Source: CAUZIB01 sp963663925 (GTDB taxonomy: Bacteria; Acidobacteriota; Vicinamibacteria; Vicinamibacterales; UBA8438). From it: a DNA stretch of 64,000 bases. Location of the stretch: positions 2,356,001-2,420,000 of the forward strand of contig OZ250139.1 in NCBI GenBank assembly GCA_965237405.1, in the 5' to 3' direction. The notes beneath the pieces are model-generated. The model had not been told where the DNA came from and did not search any database. It worked only from the letters and a program-made list of their open reading frames with translations. Position numbers and translations under genes: made by a program. Shown here one piece after another: positions 53,100 to 60,689 of this stretch; position 1 is the stretch's first letter; each line of letters begins with the position of its first letter.

Positions 53100-54194
53100 A
53101 TGAATGAAAGGTCTGGTGGGCCGCCGGTGGCAAGGCGCCGCCGTCCGAGACCGTCGAAGCTCTATCCGATTCTGTGGCGCTTTGCATTCGAGCGCCAATG
53201 TATCTACCTGCGACGCCTGTTCGGGGAAGCGGCCCCATGGACCGATGATCCCGTGCTGTCGACGTACCGGTTCACCAACGCCTTCCGCGCTGCGGATCGG
53301 GTTAGCCAGTATTTGATCAGGCTGGCGTATGCGGACGAAGAGGCGAGTCAGGACACGCTGTTCCTACGGACTATCCTGTTCAAGATCTTCAACCGGATCG
53401 ACACATGGGACGACATCGTCCGAAAGCTGGGGTTGCCCGTCGCGCACCGGTTTGATTACGCGGCGTGCGACGATCTGCTTACCGCTCGCCGGCAGGCCAA
53501 GGTTCCAGTTTATTCCGCCGCGTACATCATGCCGTCCGGTGGGCGATCCGGCGTTCCCAAACATCGCATGCACCTCCAGCTGATTCGCGACATGGTGGCC
53601 GATCGGCTGCCGGCGAAACTCGGACGGACGCGATCCTTACAGGATGCGTACACGCTTCTGCTCGCCTGGCCGACACTGGGACCCTTCCTGGCCTTTCAGT
53701 ACGCGATCGATCTGAACTACACGCCGCTGATGTCTCATACAGAAAACGACTTCGTCGTTGCCGGTCCCGGTGCGTTAGACGGATTGGCGAAGTGCTTCGA
53801 GTCGCTGGGGGAGTTCACCCCGACCGAGACCATTGTCTGGCTGACCGACAGGCAGGGCAAGGAGTTCGAGCGGTACGGGCTGCCCTTCAACGGTCTCTGG
53901 GGGCGACCATTGCAGCCAATCGACGTGCAGAATTTGCTCTGCGAAGTCTCGAAGTACACTCGGGTCACCCATCCGGCAATCAAGGGGCAATCCGGACGGA
54001 CCCGCATCAAGCAGCGATTCACTGCGGCCGGCGCCTTGCCGAGACCCTTCTTTCCGCCGAAATGGGGACTAAATCGGCGTATCGACGAGCGGTTCGGCGA
54101 CGGTGATGTTACGAGCCGGTGCTCGACGGTGGCCCAACCGATTCTCCCATTGTCCGGTTCCAACTCGGCGTCGCATAGCGCAGGTCGCGGTTAA
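53100..54194 (+). CDS. 5-hmdU kinase / AGPT-pyrophosphorylase-like helical protein
   Basis: 364 aa from ATG 53100 (GGGGGT upstream). The N-terminal half matches the family first predicted as alpha-glutamyl/putrescinyl-thymine pyrophosphorylases and later tied to 5-hydroxymethyl-dU kinases in phages: LYPILWRFAFERQCIYLRRL, PWTDDPVLSTYRFTNAFRAA, DRVSQYLIRLAY, ILFKIFNRIDTW. Later helices (AYTLLLAWPTLGPFLAFQYA, IDLNYTPLMSHTENDFVVAG) also fit. The enzyme acts on modified thymine bases in DNA. The 3' end overlaps the MazG gene on the other strand by 86 bp, so the two units are convergent. Found outside a phage, next to ThyA-like and MazG genes, it suggests bacterial base hypermodification. Confidence 0.72.
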   Translation: MNERSGGPPVARRRRPRPSKLYPILWRFAFERQCIYLRRLFGEAAPWTDDPVLSTYRFTNAFRAADRVSQYLIRLAYADEEASQDTLFLRTILFKIFNRIDTWDDIVRKLGLPVAHRFDYAACDDLLTARRQAKVPVYSAAYIMPSGGRSGVPKHRMHLQLIRDMVADRLPAKLGRTRSLQDAYTLLLAWPTLGPFLAFQYAIDLNYTPLMSHTENDFVVAGPGALDGLAKCFESLGEFTPTETIVWLTDRQGKEFERYGLPFNGLWGRPLQPIDVQNLLCEVSKYTRVTHPAIKGQSGRTRIKQRFTAAGALPRPFFPPKWGLNRRIDERFGDGDVTSRCSTVAQPILPLSGSNSASHSAGRG

Positions 54195-55236
54195 TCAGGT
54201 CCACGGCTACGGTGCCGCCGCCGTGGGATCGGAGAGCGCGGAAGACGCGGTAACCGTTGAGAATTGCCGCTTCCCACTGCCACAGCGGTACCTTTTCGAC
54301 CTCGAAACCACGTACGAACTCGCTGATGGTCTTGAGCAGGTCGTAGTCGACGTGATCGATGCCGTCGTAGAAACGTGTCTCCTTGGCCCGGCTGAATACG
54401 ACTGCCGACACTGACTCCTCAATGATCTTCGCCCGTGCACCGTCCTGATTCTCGTCCACGCGTGGATTGCTCCGCCGCTTGCAGTTGAGAAGGATGCGCA
54501 CGATCGGTGACCAACCGAGGTACACGGCGTGAGCGAGATGAAAGATGTCGTGGAATCTGTAGAAGTCGGGATGGTCGATGTTGTCGGTCAGACGATCTCC
54601 GAGATTTAGCCCGTTGCAGCGCAACAGGACGACTTGCTTATCGCCGCGTTCGATCTGCCGGAACTCCACGTCGAATGCCCGCGGAATTTGTTCCACTTCC
54701 TCGAAATTCTCATCGAACAAGGGAATGAACGTTTGAACCGGTGGCCATCGGCTCTGCGTCTTTTCGAGGTTCATTCGAGCGGCTTCGCGCAGGTCGATGT
54801 CCACAGCGGAGGAGACTCGAAGGAGAGCGCGCCAGATGGCACCAAGCTGAGAAGCAGCGATGTTGTTGTCGGTCTTCCGTTGCAGCGTGGCGAGCAGGGC
54901 CCCGGCGGCGCTGCCGAGCGAAAACGCGTCGCTTATGCCGTCGCGGTCGCTAGGTCGCGGAAGATGCCCAGCCATTTCGTCCAGCTTCTGCACCTCGGAT
55001 GGGGCGAGAACGGTCACGAGACGGGCGAAGTACCAGAGAAGATCGCCGATCTCTTCTATGAGACGGTGTCGATAAGAGGGATAAGCTCCGGTCTCGCGTT
55101 CCGTCTTCTTCAGCTCGGCAAGTATGCTGCCTGTTTCGCCGAAGAGACCGGTCGCCAGAAGAGCGATGTGGTTCCAGTGTCCGGTGAGTTGATCCGTTCG
55201 CTTGGCGTCCTTGCAGTAATCAGTGAGCCACGACAT
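54109..55236 (-). CDS. MazG-type nucleotide pyrophosphohydrolase with C-terminal MazG_C-like domain
   Basis: 375 aa from ATG 55236 (MSWLTDYCKDAKRTD); the frame is open to 55275. The MazG fold is at about 20-80: LATGLFGETGSILAELKK and IEEIGDLLWYFARL supply the metal-binding Glu/Glu-Glu/Asp set. The C-terminal region (about 180-350) includes FHDIFHLAHAVYLGWSPIVR and IIEESVSAVVFSRAKETRFY, resembling the MazG C-terminal domain. It would hydrolyse (d)NTPs to monophosphates, supplying or limiting substrate for the ThyA-like enzyme it overlaps by 17 bp. Last gene of the coupled row. Confidence 0.75.
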   Translation of the reverse strand: MSWLTDYCKDAKRTDQLTGHWNHIALLATGLFGETGSILAELKKTERETGAYPSYRHRLIEEIGDLLWYFARLVTVLAPSEVQKLDEMAGHLPRPSDRDGISDAFSLGSAAGALLATLQRKTDNNIAASQLGAIWRALLRVSSAVDIDLREAARMNLEKTQSRWPPVQTFIPLFDENFEEVEQIPRAFDVEFRQIERGDKQVVLLRCNGLNLGDRLTDNIDHPDFYRFHDIFHLAHAVYLGWSPIVRILLNCKRRSNPRVDENQDGARAKIIEESVSAVVFSRAKETRFYDGIDHVDYDLLKTISEFVRGFEVEKVPLWQWEAAILNGYRVFRALRSHGGGTVAVDLINRDLRYATPSWNRTMGESVGPPSSTGS

Positions 55237-56005
55237 CGTCGGCCTTGTTGTGCTCTTCAGTTCGGCGGAGGTCATTCAGGAGCGTCTGCATCCTGACCTT
55301 GGAGCCAAACAGGTATGCATACGACGAATGAACAACCAAGCTGCCGACGCAGCGGCTAGTCTCGCGCGCGACACAGTCTTGGAGTCTTGCGAGACCTAGC
55401 AGATTACCAGGAACCTTGTAGCGATAGTCGTGACTCCGGTAGAACGCAGTTAAGTGGACTGCGTTGTCGAACAACTTGAACGACAGGTGGGAAAGACAGG
55501 GACCTCCCATACGCCGCGTTCCATCCTGTACGGGACTGTGGAGAGGCAAGTCGTACTCGCCTTCAGCGACTCCGAGCTCATAGCAGGACTTCTTGGGGCC
55601 AGGCGTCGAGATCTCGCTTCGCATCTTTTCGATCATCTGCTTCAAGGGGTTGATGTGCTTGCCACCCGCAGTTCGCCGCCGGACCAAGCGATAGGCGTAG
55701 GTGCCCCAACGGAGCGATGGGTGTTTCTTGATTGCCGGATAGACTTCCTCGGGATAGAAGTCGAAGACCCCGTGGAGACCCCGTCGGCGGTACTCGGCAC
55801 CGGGAAAGATCGTCTCCGAGACAGTGTGTATCGAAAACTGGTTCTCATCGGCCATGAACTTGTCGATGGTGTTGTTGCTTCCGCCGATGGTCGGGGAGCC
55901 GATCGCCAGGATCAGATTGAGTACAGGTCCGTGTTCCAGCAGGTGATTCACACCCTTTATCCACGCGTCAAGTCGCGTATCGGCCTCGATGAGTGTCGCC
56001 ATCAT
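55220..56005 (-). CDS. Thymidylate-synthase-like enzyme (candidate dUMP hydroxymethylase)
   Basis: 261 aa. Landmarks of the ThyA fold: WGTYAYRL near 100, the nucleophile Cys170 in MGGPCLSHLSFKLFDN, and the dUMP-binding-like segment HLTAFYRSHDYRYKVPGNLL where ThyA has YxRSxDxxLGxPFN. The classic RSCD Cys is absent here and the substrate residues differ (Gly-Asn in place of Phe-Asn), so a modified reaction, such as dUMP hydroxymethylation, is likely rather than housekeeping TMP synthesis. ATG 56005 overlaps the papain-like gene stop. Confidence 0.7.
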   Translation of the reverse strand: MMATLIEADTRLDAWIKGVNHLLEHGPVLNLILAIGSPTIGGSNNTIDKFMADENQFSIHTVSETIFPGAEYRRRGLHGVFDFYPEEVYPAIKKHPSLRWGTYAYRLVRRRTAGGKHINPLKQMIEKMRSEISTPGPKKSCYELGVAEGEYDLPLHSPVQDGTRRMGGPCLSHLSFKLFDNAVHLTAFYRSHDYRYKVPGNLLGLARLQDCVARETSRCVGSLVVHSSYAYLFGSKVRMQTLLNDLRRTEEHNKADDVVAH

Positions 56006-56634
56006 GTCGCTTCGTCTGTTAACACCAGCACGTCGCGCAGGTGCTGGACGATGAAGTCATCATCGAGCCAGGCATGGCCAGACTCGGCCCACGCCGTTCC
56101 CCAGCTATTGCGGATGAGGAAGCGGCGTGTCATGTGCGTCGTTCCGATCCCGACCGCCACGACCGCGTGGAGGCCTCGAACCGAGCCGATCGCGGAGATG
56201 ACCCAAGGCGCTGCGGGAGCATAGAAGGCGTCCGTCGTCGCTATGCCCAGAACAGGGACATGGCCAGCGGCCAGCAGGGCTTCGACCTCATCTGGACTCT
56301 GCGTTAGCGAGGTGCTCTGTCGTCGATACAAGATCACATCCGTGGGAGGTGTCCACGCCGGCGGCAGTTCGTTCTGGTGGTACGGGCAATCGGTTTCGGT
56401 CGGCTGTCCGGGGGCCAGAAGTGCGCGTGAGACGCTCGGAAAGTCGACACCTTCTGGCGCGCTCTCGCTTTTGGACGCGAAGTAGTGCAGATATTCGGGT
56501 GACAGGGGCACATTCGATCCGCGTGCATGTTCGTGCGCGGTCGTGGACGCTTGCGCGAGGCATGTCGGTCGCGCGCCCTGATCACGGACGGGACCGAGCC
56601 TGGAGCGAAAGTCGAGACTGACCGCAATGCTCAC
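56002..56634 (-). CDS. Papain-like (C1 family) cysteine protease
   Basis: 210 aa without signal peptide, so probably cytoplasmic. GPVRDQGARPTCLAQASTTA carries the oxyanion Gln and the catalytic Cys; GLHAVVAVGIG carries the catalytic His; IRNSWGTAWAESGHAWL carries the catalytic Asn in the canonical NSWG. There is no long pro-region, so activity must be held back in another way. It overlaps the ImmA/chagasin gene upstream (ATGA) and the ThyA-like gene downstream, which implies fixed ratios of the three products. Confidence 0.85.
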   Translation of the reverse strand: MSIAVSLDFRSRLGPVRDQGARPTCLAQASTTAHEHARGSNVPLSPEYLHYFASKSESAPEGVDFPSVSRALLAPGQPTETDCPYHQNELPPAWTPPTDVILYRRQSTSLTQSPDEVEALLAAGHVPVLGIATTDAFYAPAAPWVISAIGSVRGLHAVVAVGIGTTHMTRRFLIRNSWGTAWAESGHAWLDDDFIVQHLRDVLVLTDEAT

Positions 56635-57614
56635 ACCACATGCCCAATGGCATCGACCCTAGTTCGGCGCGCCCAACCCTGACGTTCCTTGCCGTGCCCG
56701 TCGATGTTGATCTCGATACGGGTCAGGGTTGCGCGGCTCCACGGCCGAATATGCTCAAAAACGAGATGGTGCACGCCGGGGGCTCTGAACCTGACGTACA
56801 CCACCCGCGCCGAACGCGCGCCGTAGGCATGCTCAAGATCCGGAGAGCGTTCGTCGACGATTTCCACTTCCTCGTTCGTGTCGACGAGTCGCCAGACGTA
56901 ACCGGCGGAAGCGTGGTCATGGACATGGACCGCGAACAGATCATCCTCGCCGGCTTCGAGGAATGTTTCGCTGTCGGCCTCCGTGAGGGCCCACACGTCC
57001 GCCCAAGAGTTCATGATCAAGGCCGTAGGAGCCAAGGCGTGTTTCAGGTCCTTGACACGTGTGCCCTGAAGCCGGGCAGCCTCCTGACGCGTGAGGATCC
57101 TGCACGTCACCAGAGCCCAGCACGCCGCCTGGTAGCTGATACCCAGACGAAGGGAGAGTTGGTAGATGTTGTCGGGTTGATGAAGCTTGTCCTTCGTCCA
57201 TCCATGACGCTCTGCGGATGCGAGCAAGAGCTGCTTCGGAGCAAGGAGCTCGGACGCGAAGGTGTCCGCTGCCGCCTCTTGCGCAGGTCTCGACGCCGGT
57301 GCGTTTCGTCCCGCGAATCCGATCGTTTCGTCGAGGCTCATTTGGTGCCCGAGCAACAGGTGGCCGAGTTCATGGGCCACCGTGAACCGTTGCACCGGCA
57401 ATCCGAGCTTGGTGGTCACGATGATCCCGCGCGCTTTACCGTTGACGGTAATGAACGCGCCCCACAGCTTGTCCAAAGGCCGGAACAGCAACGGGATGTT
57501 CCGCGTGGCGACCGCGCCGATCACATCGAAACTGGTGCGTGCACCGCTCGGTGATTCAGCGAGCACGGCCGCGGCTTCGCTGACCGCGCGCAGTATTTCG
57601 TGACGCAGGGTCAT
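56631..57614 (-). CDS. ImmA/IrrE metallopeptidase fused to a chagasin-like inhibitor domain
   Basis: 327 aa. Residues about 35-200 are an ImmA/IrrE peptidase: HELGHLLLGHQ (zinc ligands) and EAAADTFASELLAP (third ligand). Residues about 205-310 look like chagasin (I42 cysteine-protease inhibitor): HDHASAGYVWRL for the NPTTGYxW loop and FEHIRPWSRA for the RPW loop, the two loops that block papain-type enzymes. Its neighbour, coupled by ATGA, is a papain-like protease. The domain pairing therefore suggests an inhibitor that can release its partner. It is also coupled to the XRE gene, the normal arrangement for ImmA peptidases that cut repressors. Confidence 0.78.
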   Translation of the reverse strand: MTLRHEILRAVSEAAAVLAESPSGARTSFDVIGAVATRNIPLLFRPLDKLWGAFITVNGKARGIIVTTKLGLPVQRFTVAHELGHLLLGHQMSLDETIGFAGRNAPASRPAQEAAADTFASELLAPKQLLLASAERHGWTKDKLHQPDNIYQLSLRLGISYQAACWALVTCRILTRQEAARLQGTRVKDLKHALAPTALIMNSWADVWALTEADSETFLEAGEDDLFAVHVHDHASAGYVWRLVDTNEEVEIVDERSPDLEHAYGARSARVVYVRFRAPGVHHLVFEHIRPWSRATLTRIEINIDGHGKERQGWARRTRVDAIGHVV

Positions 57615-57952
57615 TCCGATTTTCTCGACAGCAGGAACTGCGCGAAACGCAGCACCTCGTCACGGTCCGGCTCTGACAGATCGGCGGTGGCCCGCGCCAC
57701 CAAACGAATCGACTCTGGTTCTGACGCCTCCGGGTTGTGGCCGGTGAGGCTCTCCATCGTGGTCTGATATAGCTTGGCCAGTTGACTGAGCTCTTCGGCG
57801 CTCACGCGCCGCGATCCGCTTTCGATGAGGGAGATCGCCGACCGCGGCACGCCGAGATGTCTAGCGACCTCCTCCTGGGAGAATCCGCGGTACTCCCGCG
57901 CCTCTTTGAGGTGTTCGCTGAGGATGGTCTGAATGCTTCGTTCGTCGCTCAT
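57611..57952 (-). CDS. XRE-family helix-turn-helix regulator
   Basis: 113 aa. HLKEAREYRGFSQEEVARHL, then VPRSAISLIESGSRRVSAEE, is a standard HTH_3 DNA-binding domain (about 12-68); the C-terminal helix (SEPDRDEVLRFAQFLLSRK) likely mediates dimers or cleavage by the ImmA peptidase. ATGA overlap with the ImmA gene. Predicted repressor of the operon that starts at its own ATG 57952. Confidence 0.88.
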   Translation of the reverse strand: MSDERSIQTILSEHLKEAREYRGFSQEEVARHLGVPRSAISLIESGSRRVSAEELSQLAKLYQTTMESLTGHNPEASEPESIRLVARATADLSEPDRDEVLRFAQFLLSRKSE

Positions 57953-57997
57953 GACTTGATCTCCTGCGGGCGCGTTCCACCGATTCGGAAGAATTTG

Positions 57998-58345
57998 TCA
58001 TCTTCTATAGACGAGATGCTGGATCACGTCGTCGATGCTGGCGTATCCGCCAGGGCGGATACGCCGGACATCGAAAGGGCGTCCCTCGTGCTTCTTGAAG
58101 ATCGGTGCCATCCGAGCAACTGTCTTGGAATCCACGGCGGGCATGGGTCCCCACAGATCACTCCCCGTCATATCGCGGCCGGCGACCTGCTTGTCCCAAT
58201 CCGCCTGTTCCAGATCCCACCACCCGCGCAACTCGGCTGCTAGTCGCAGGCACGAGTCGATCTCGCTTTGTGCGGGTCTGGGCGTGAGTTCTGGTGAATA
58301 ACATTTGAGGCACCTGTTTGATAAACAGACAAGTATCACAGACAT
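57998..58345 (-). CDS. Small Cys-containing protein of unknown function
   Basis: 115 aa from ATG 58345; the open frame continues upstream but overlaps the PPTase gene and is poor sequence. The N-terminus MSVILVCLSNRCLKCYSPEL has three Cys in ten residues, perhaps a metal site, and the rest is helical (CLRLAAELRGWWDLEQADWD) with a conserved-looking end RPFDVRRIRPGGYASIDDVI. It lies 45 bp upstream of the XRE gene on the same strand and 32 bp after the PPTase gene, so it may belong to the same unit. I do not recognise it. Confidence 0.5.
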   Translation of the reverse strand: MSVILVCLSNRCLKCYSPELTPRPAQSEIDSCLRLAAELRGWWDLEQADWDKQVAGRDMTGSDLWGPMPAVDSKTVARMAPIFKKHEGRPFDVRRIRPGGYASIDDVIQHLVYRR

Positions 58346-58377
58346 CGTCCGAATGTCAAACTGTATGGTTCCGGCCT

Positions 58378-59097
58378 TCAACCCGTTCGCGAGGCGGTAT
58401 GAAATCGCGTTGCCGTCACCGGCCATAGGGCTGCCGACACGATCCACGATGGGATTGCGATGGAGCAGCGTACGTCGAGCGTGACGCCGAATGCGCGAGC
58501 GACACCGCAACTGCGATCGGCGTCTGGCGGGAGCCATGACACCGCGATGTCCGAGTAATCGATCGGGCGTCGCAGAATCGGGTGCAGGGCCTTGTACGCG
58601 GTTTCTTTGATGGAGAAGAGGATGGCCCGTCCATCGGCCCCCGAGATTGACCACGGCAGCTCGGCCGCGTTCAGTCCGTGGATCGCCGGGACGCCCTTCG
58701 CGTCCCGCTGTTCCACATCAATGCCGATCGACGTCATCCGGTCGGTCGACGCAATCGCCGCCACCACCGTCGTGCCTTTGTGACTCACGCTGCCGGTGTA
58801 GCCTGCTGGCCACTTGCGAGCCCCGGAGGCCAGCCGTGTCGGCTCGGCGGCAGCAAGGCCGACGCTCGCGACGAGATCCGTCAAGCACTTCCCGGTTGCG
58901 TCCCGCTGGGTCGCTAACAAGACCCGCTGGCGATCGGTCGGAGGGAGATCGCGAGGGTCGGGCGGCAGCCAATGCACGAAGGAGCCGCCCGCGATCCGAA
59001 GTTCCGGCACCATGTGCTTGAGCTCGTCAACTAACAAGTCCGCTTGAAGATGCATCTTTCCTCGATGTTCCGCAGGCACACGACACTTCACCGTCAT
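58378..59097 (-). CDS. 4'-phosphopantetheinyl transferase (EntD/Sfp type)
   Basis: 239 aa from ATG 59097; the frame is open to 59220 and the exact start is uncertain. KWPAGYTGSVSHKGTTVVAA, SIGIDVEQRD and LFSIKETAYKALHPIL are the three signatures of the EntD-like PPTase family, with the Mg-binding Asp and Glu of GIDVE and the Lys of KETAYKA present. It converts apo-carrier proteins to holo forms with coenzyme A. No polyketide or peptide synthase lies in the window, so its partner is elsewhere or is part of the adjacent locus. Confidence 0.8.
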   Translation of the reverse strand: MTVKCRVPAEHRGKMHLQADLLVDELKHMVPELRIAGGSFVHWLPPDPRDLPPTDRQRVLLATQRDATGKCLTDLVASVGLAAAEPTRLASGARKWPAGYTGSVSHKGTTVVAAIASTDRMTSIGIDVEQRDAKGVPAIHGLNAAELPWSISGADGRAILFSIKETAYKALHPILRRPIDYSDIAVSWLPPDADRSCGVARAFGVTLDVRCSIAIPSWIVSAALWPVTATRFHTASRTG

Positions 59098-59228
59098 CCG
59101 AGCATCGTAGAGCGGATCGTTGCGCTCCTTCGCGGCACCGGCACGAACACCCATGTCCGCGGTCTCGGTCTCGGCGTTCTCACGCCTGTTGAGTTCAAGG
59201 TGCAGATGAAGACCGCCCACGGCTGGTT

Positions 59229-59387
59229 AGGAGGCCTTTCTGATTGGCAATAGTCACTCACTCGTCGTCGATACCGATGACGAAATTGAAGAAATGTTTA
59301 GGGGCATTGGAAGCCGCGCGATCACGAAGGACGACTTCTTCAGATGGGTCGTCCAACATGTCCAGGCTTCTGAGGGCGCTCTCATGT
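59229..59387 (+). other. Possible short gene split by the IS30 element
   Basis: AGGAGG at 59229-59238 is followed 9 bp on by TTG, opening a frame that runs up to the IS30 left end. Joining across the element (removing one ATGT) continues the frame to a stop about 10 codons on, giving about 54 codons. A second frame (GIGSRAITKDDFFRWVVQHV) looks more protein-like but has no start. Neither is convincing. Confidence 0.3.
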
Positions 59388-60598
59388 GGTCATCGCAACA
59401 TTTGAACCGCTACGTGGTAAGGAAACAGTGGAGGTGTTGGGATGGCAGAAACGCGTACTCGCGGTGTGCGGCTGACGCGAGAAGAACGACTGACTGTACG
59501 TCGGCTCATCAGTGACGGTCGCAGTTTTGAAGAAGCGGCGGCGGCCGTCAGGTGTTCGACGAAGACGATGCAGAGGCTGCTGAACACGGTGGGCGGGATG
59601 CCACCACGGAAGCCGACGCGTTCGAAGCGGCACCTGTCATTGGCTGAGCGCGAGGAAGTCTCGAGAGGATTGGGAAGCGGCGCATCGTATCGGGCGATCG
59701 CACGACGCCTTGGACGGGCACCGTCCACCATCTGTCGCGAGGTCAACGGCAATAGCGGCCCCTGCCGGTATCGGGCGTGTCGCGCGGACGAGGCGGCCTA
59801 CAAGAGAGCGCGACGACCGAAAGCCACGAAATTCCGCCAATGTCCTCGGCTCCGCACCCAGGTGGAATCGATGTTGAACGCGCAGTGGTCTCCTCAACAA
59901 ATCAGTGCGAGACTGACCGTTGACTACCCGGACGATCCCGAGATGCGCGTGTCCCACGAAACCATCTATCGCTCGCTGTTCGTCCAGGCCAGGGGGGCGT
60001 TGCGCAAAGAGCTCACCGCGTGTCTGCGTTCTGGGCGTACCCGTCGTCGCCCGCATGGGCGCAAAGATCCAGGGGGCTACATCAAAGATATGGTTCTCAT
60101 CGCGGATCGACCGGCTGAGATTGAAGACCGTGCGGTGCCTGGTCATTGGGAAGGCGATCTGATGCTGGGTGCCCGGGGCCAGTCGGCGATCGCAACGTTG
60201 GTCGAGCGTCAGACTCGCTACGTGATGTTACTGGCCGTCGGCCGCAATAAGACCAGTCACCATGTGTGCGCGCTCATCGCGAAGAAGATCAGAACGCTGC
60301 CGCAGCATCTCGCGGTGTCCCTCACGTGGGACCGCGGCAAGGAAATGGCTCGGCACCGCCAATTCAGCATTGCGACTGGCGTCCACGTCTACTTCTGTGA
60401 TCCGTCAAGCCCGTGGCAACGCGGCAGTAACGAAAATACGAACGGTCTGCTGCGTCAGTACTTCCCACGAGGAAGCGACTTGTCAGTCCATAGCCAGCGG
60501 CACCTGAACCGGGTCGCACACGTGCTCAACGACCGGCCTCGACAAACTCTCGGCTGGATGAAACCATCTGAAAATTTAGCTAAGTTGTTGCGTTGACC
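59388..60598 (+). mobile_element. IS30-family insertion sequence with target duplication
   Basis: Left end GGTCATCGCAACA (59388-59400) and inverted right end GGTCAACGCAACA (rc of 60586-60598) match at 12 of 13 positions. Both sides are flanked by ATGT (59384-59387 and 60599-60602), a 4-bp target duplication. The element is complete and probably recent. Confidence 0.82.
59442..60596 (+). CDS. IS30-family transposase
   Basis: 384 aa, intact. Two helix-turn-helix regions at the N-terminus (EERLTVRRLISDGRSFEEAA and LSLAEREEVSRGLGSGASYR followed by RAPSTICREVNGN, the IS30 signature), then the DDE domain: PGHWEGDLMLG (Asp), LTWDRGKEMARH (Asp) and QRGSNENTNGLLRQYFPRGS (Glu). Length and layout are those of a working IS30 transposase. 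The stop lies within the right inverted repeat. Confidence 0.92.
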   Translation: MAETRTRGVRLTREERLTVRRLISDGRSFEEAAAAVRCSTKTMQRLLNTVGGMPPRKPTRSKRHLSLAEREEVSRGLGSGASYRAIARRLGRAPSTICREVNGNSGPCRYRACRADEAAYKRARRPKATKFRQCPRLRTQVESMLNAQWSPQQISARLTVDYPDDPEMRVSHETIYRSLFVQARGALRKELTACLRSGRTRRRPHGRKDPGGYIKDMVLIADRPAEIEDRAVPGHWEGDLMLGARGQSAIATLVERQTRYVMLLAVGRNKTSHHVCALIAKKIRTLPQHLAVSLTWDRGKEMARHRQFSIATGVHVYFCDPSSPWQRGSNENTNGLLRQYFPRGSDLSVHSQRHLNRVAHVLNDRPRQTLGWMKPSENLAKLLR

Positions 60599-60689
60599 AT
60601 GTGAGATCGCCGAGGATAGCTGACCGCATTTAGCATTCCCTTTGCGTAGGCAGCAGTTGTGACTTTGGTATGTAATCCCCTTCCTGATG

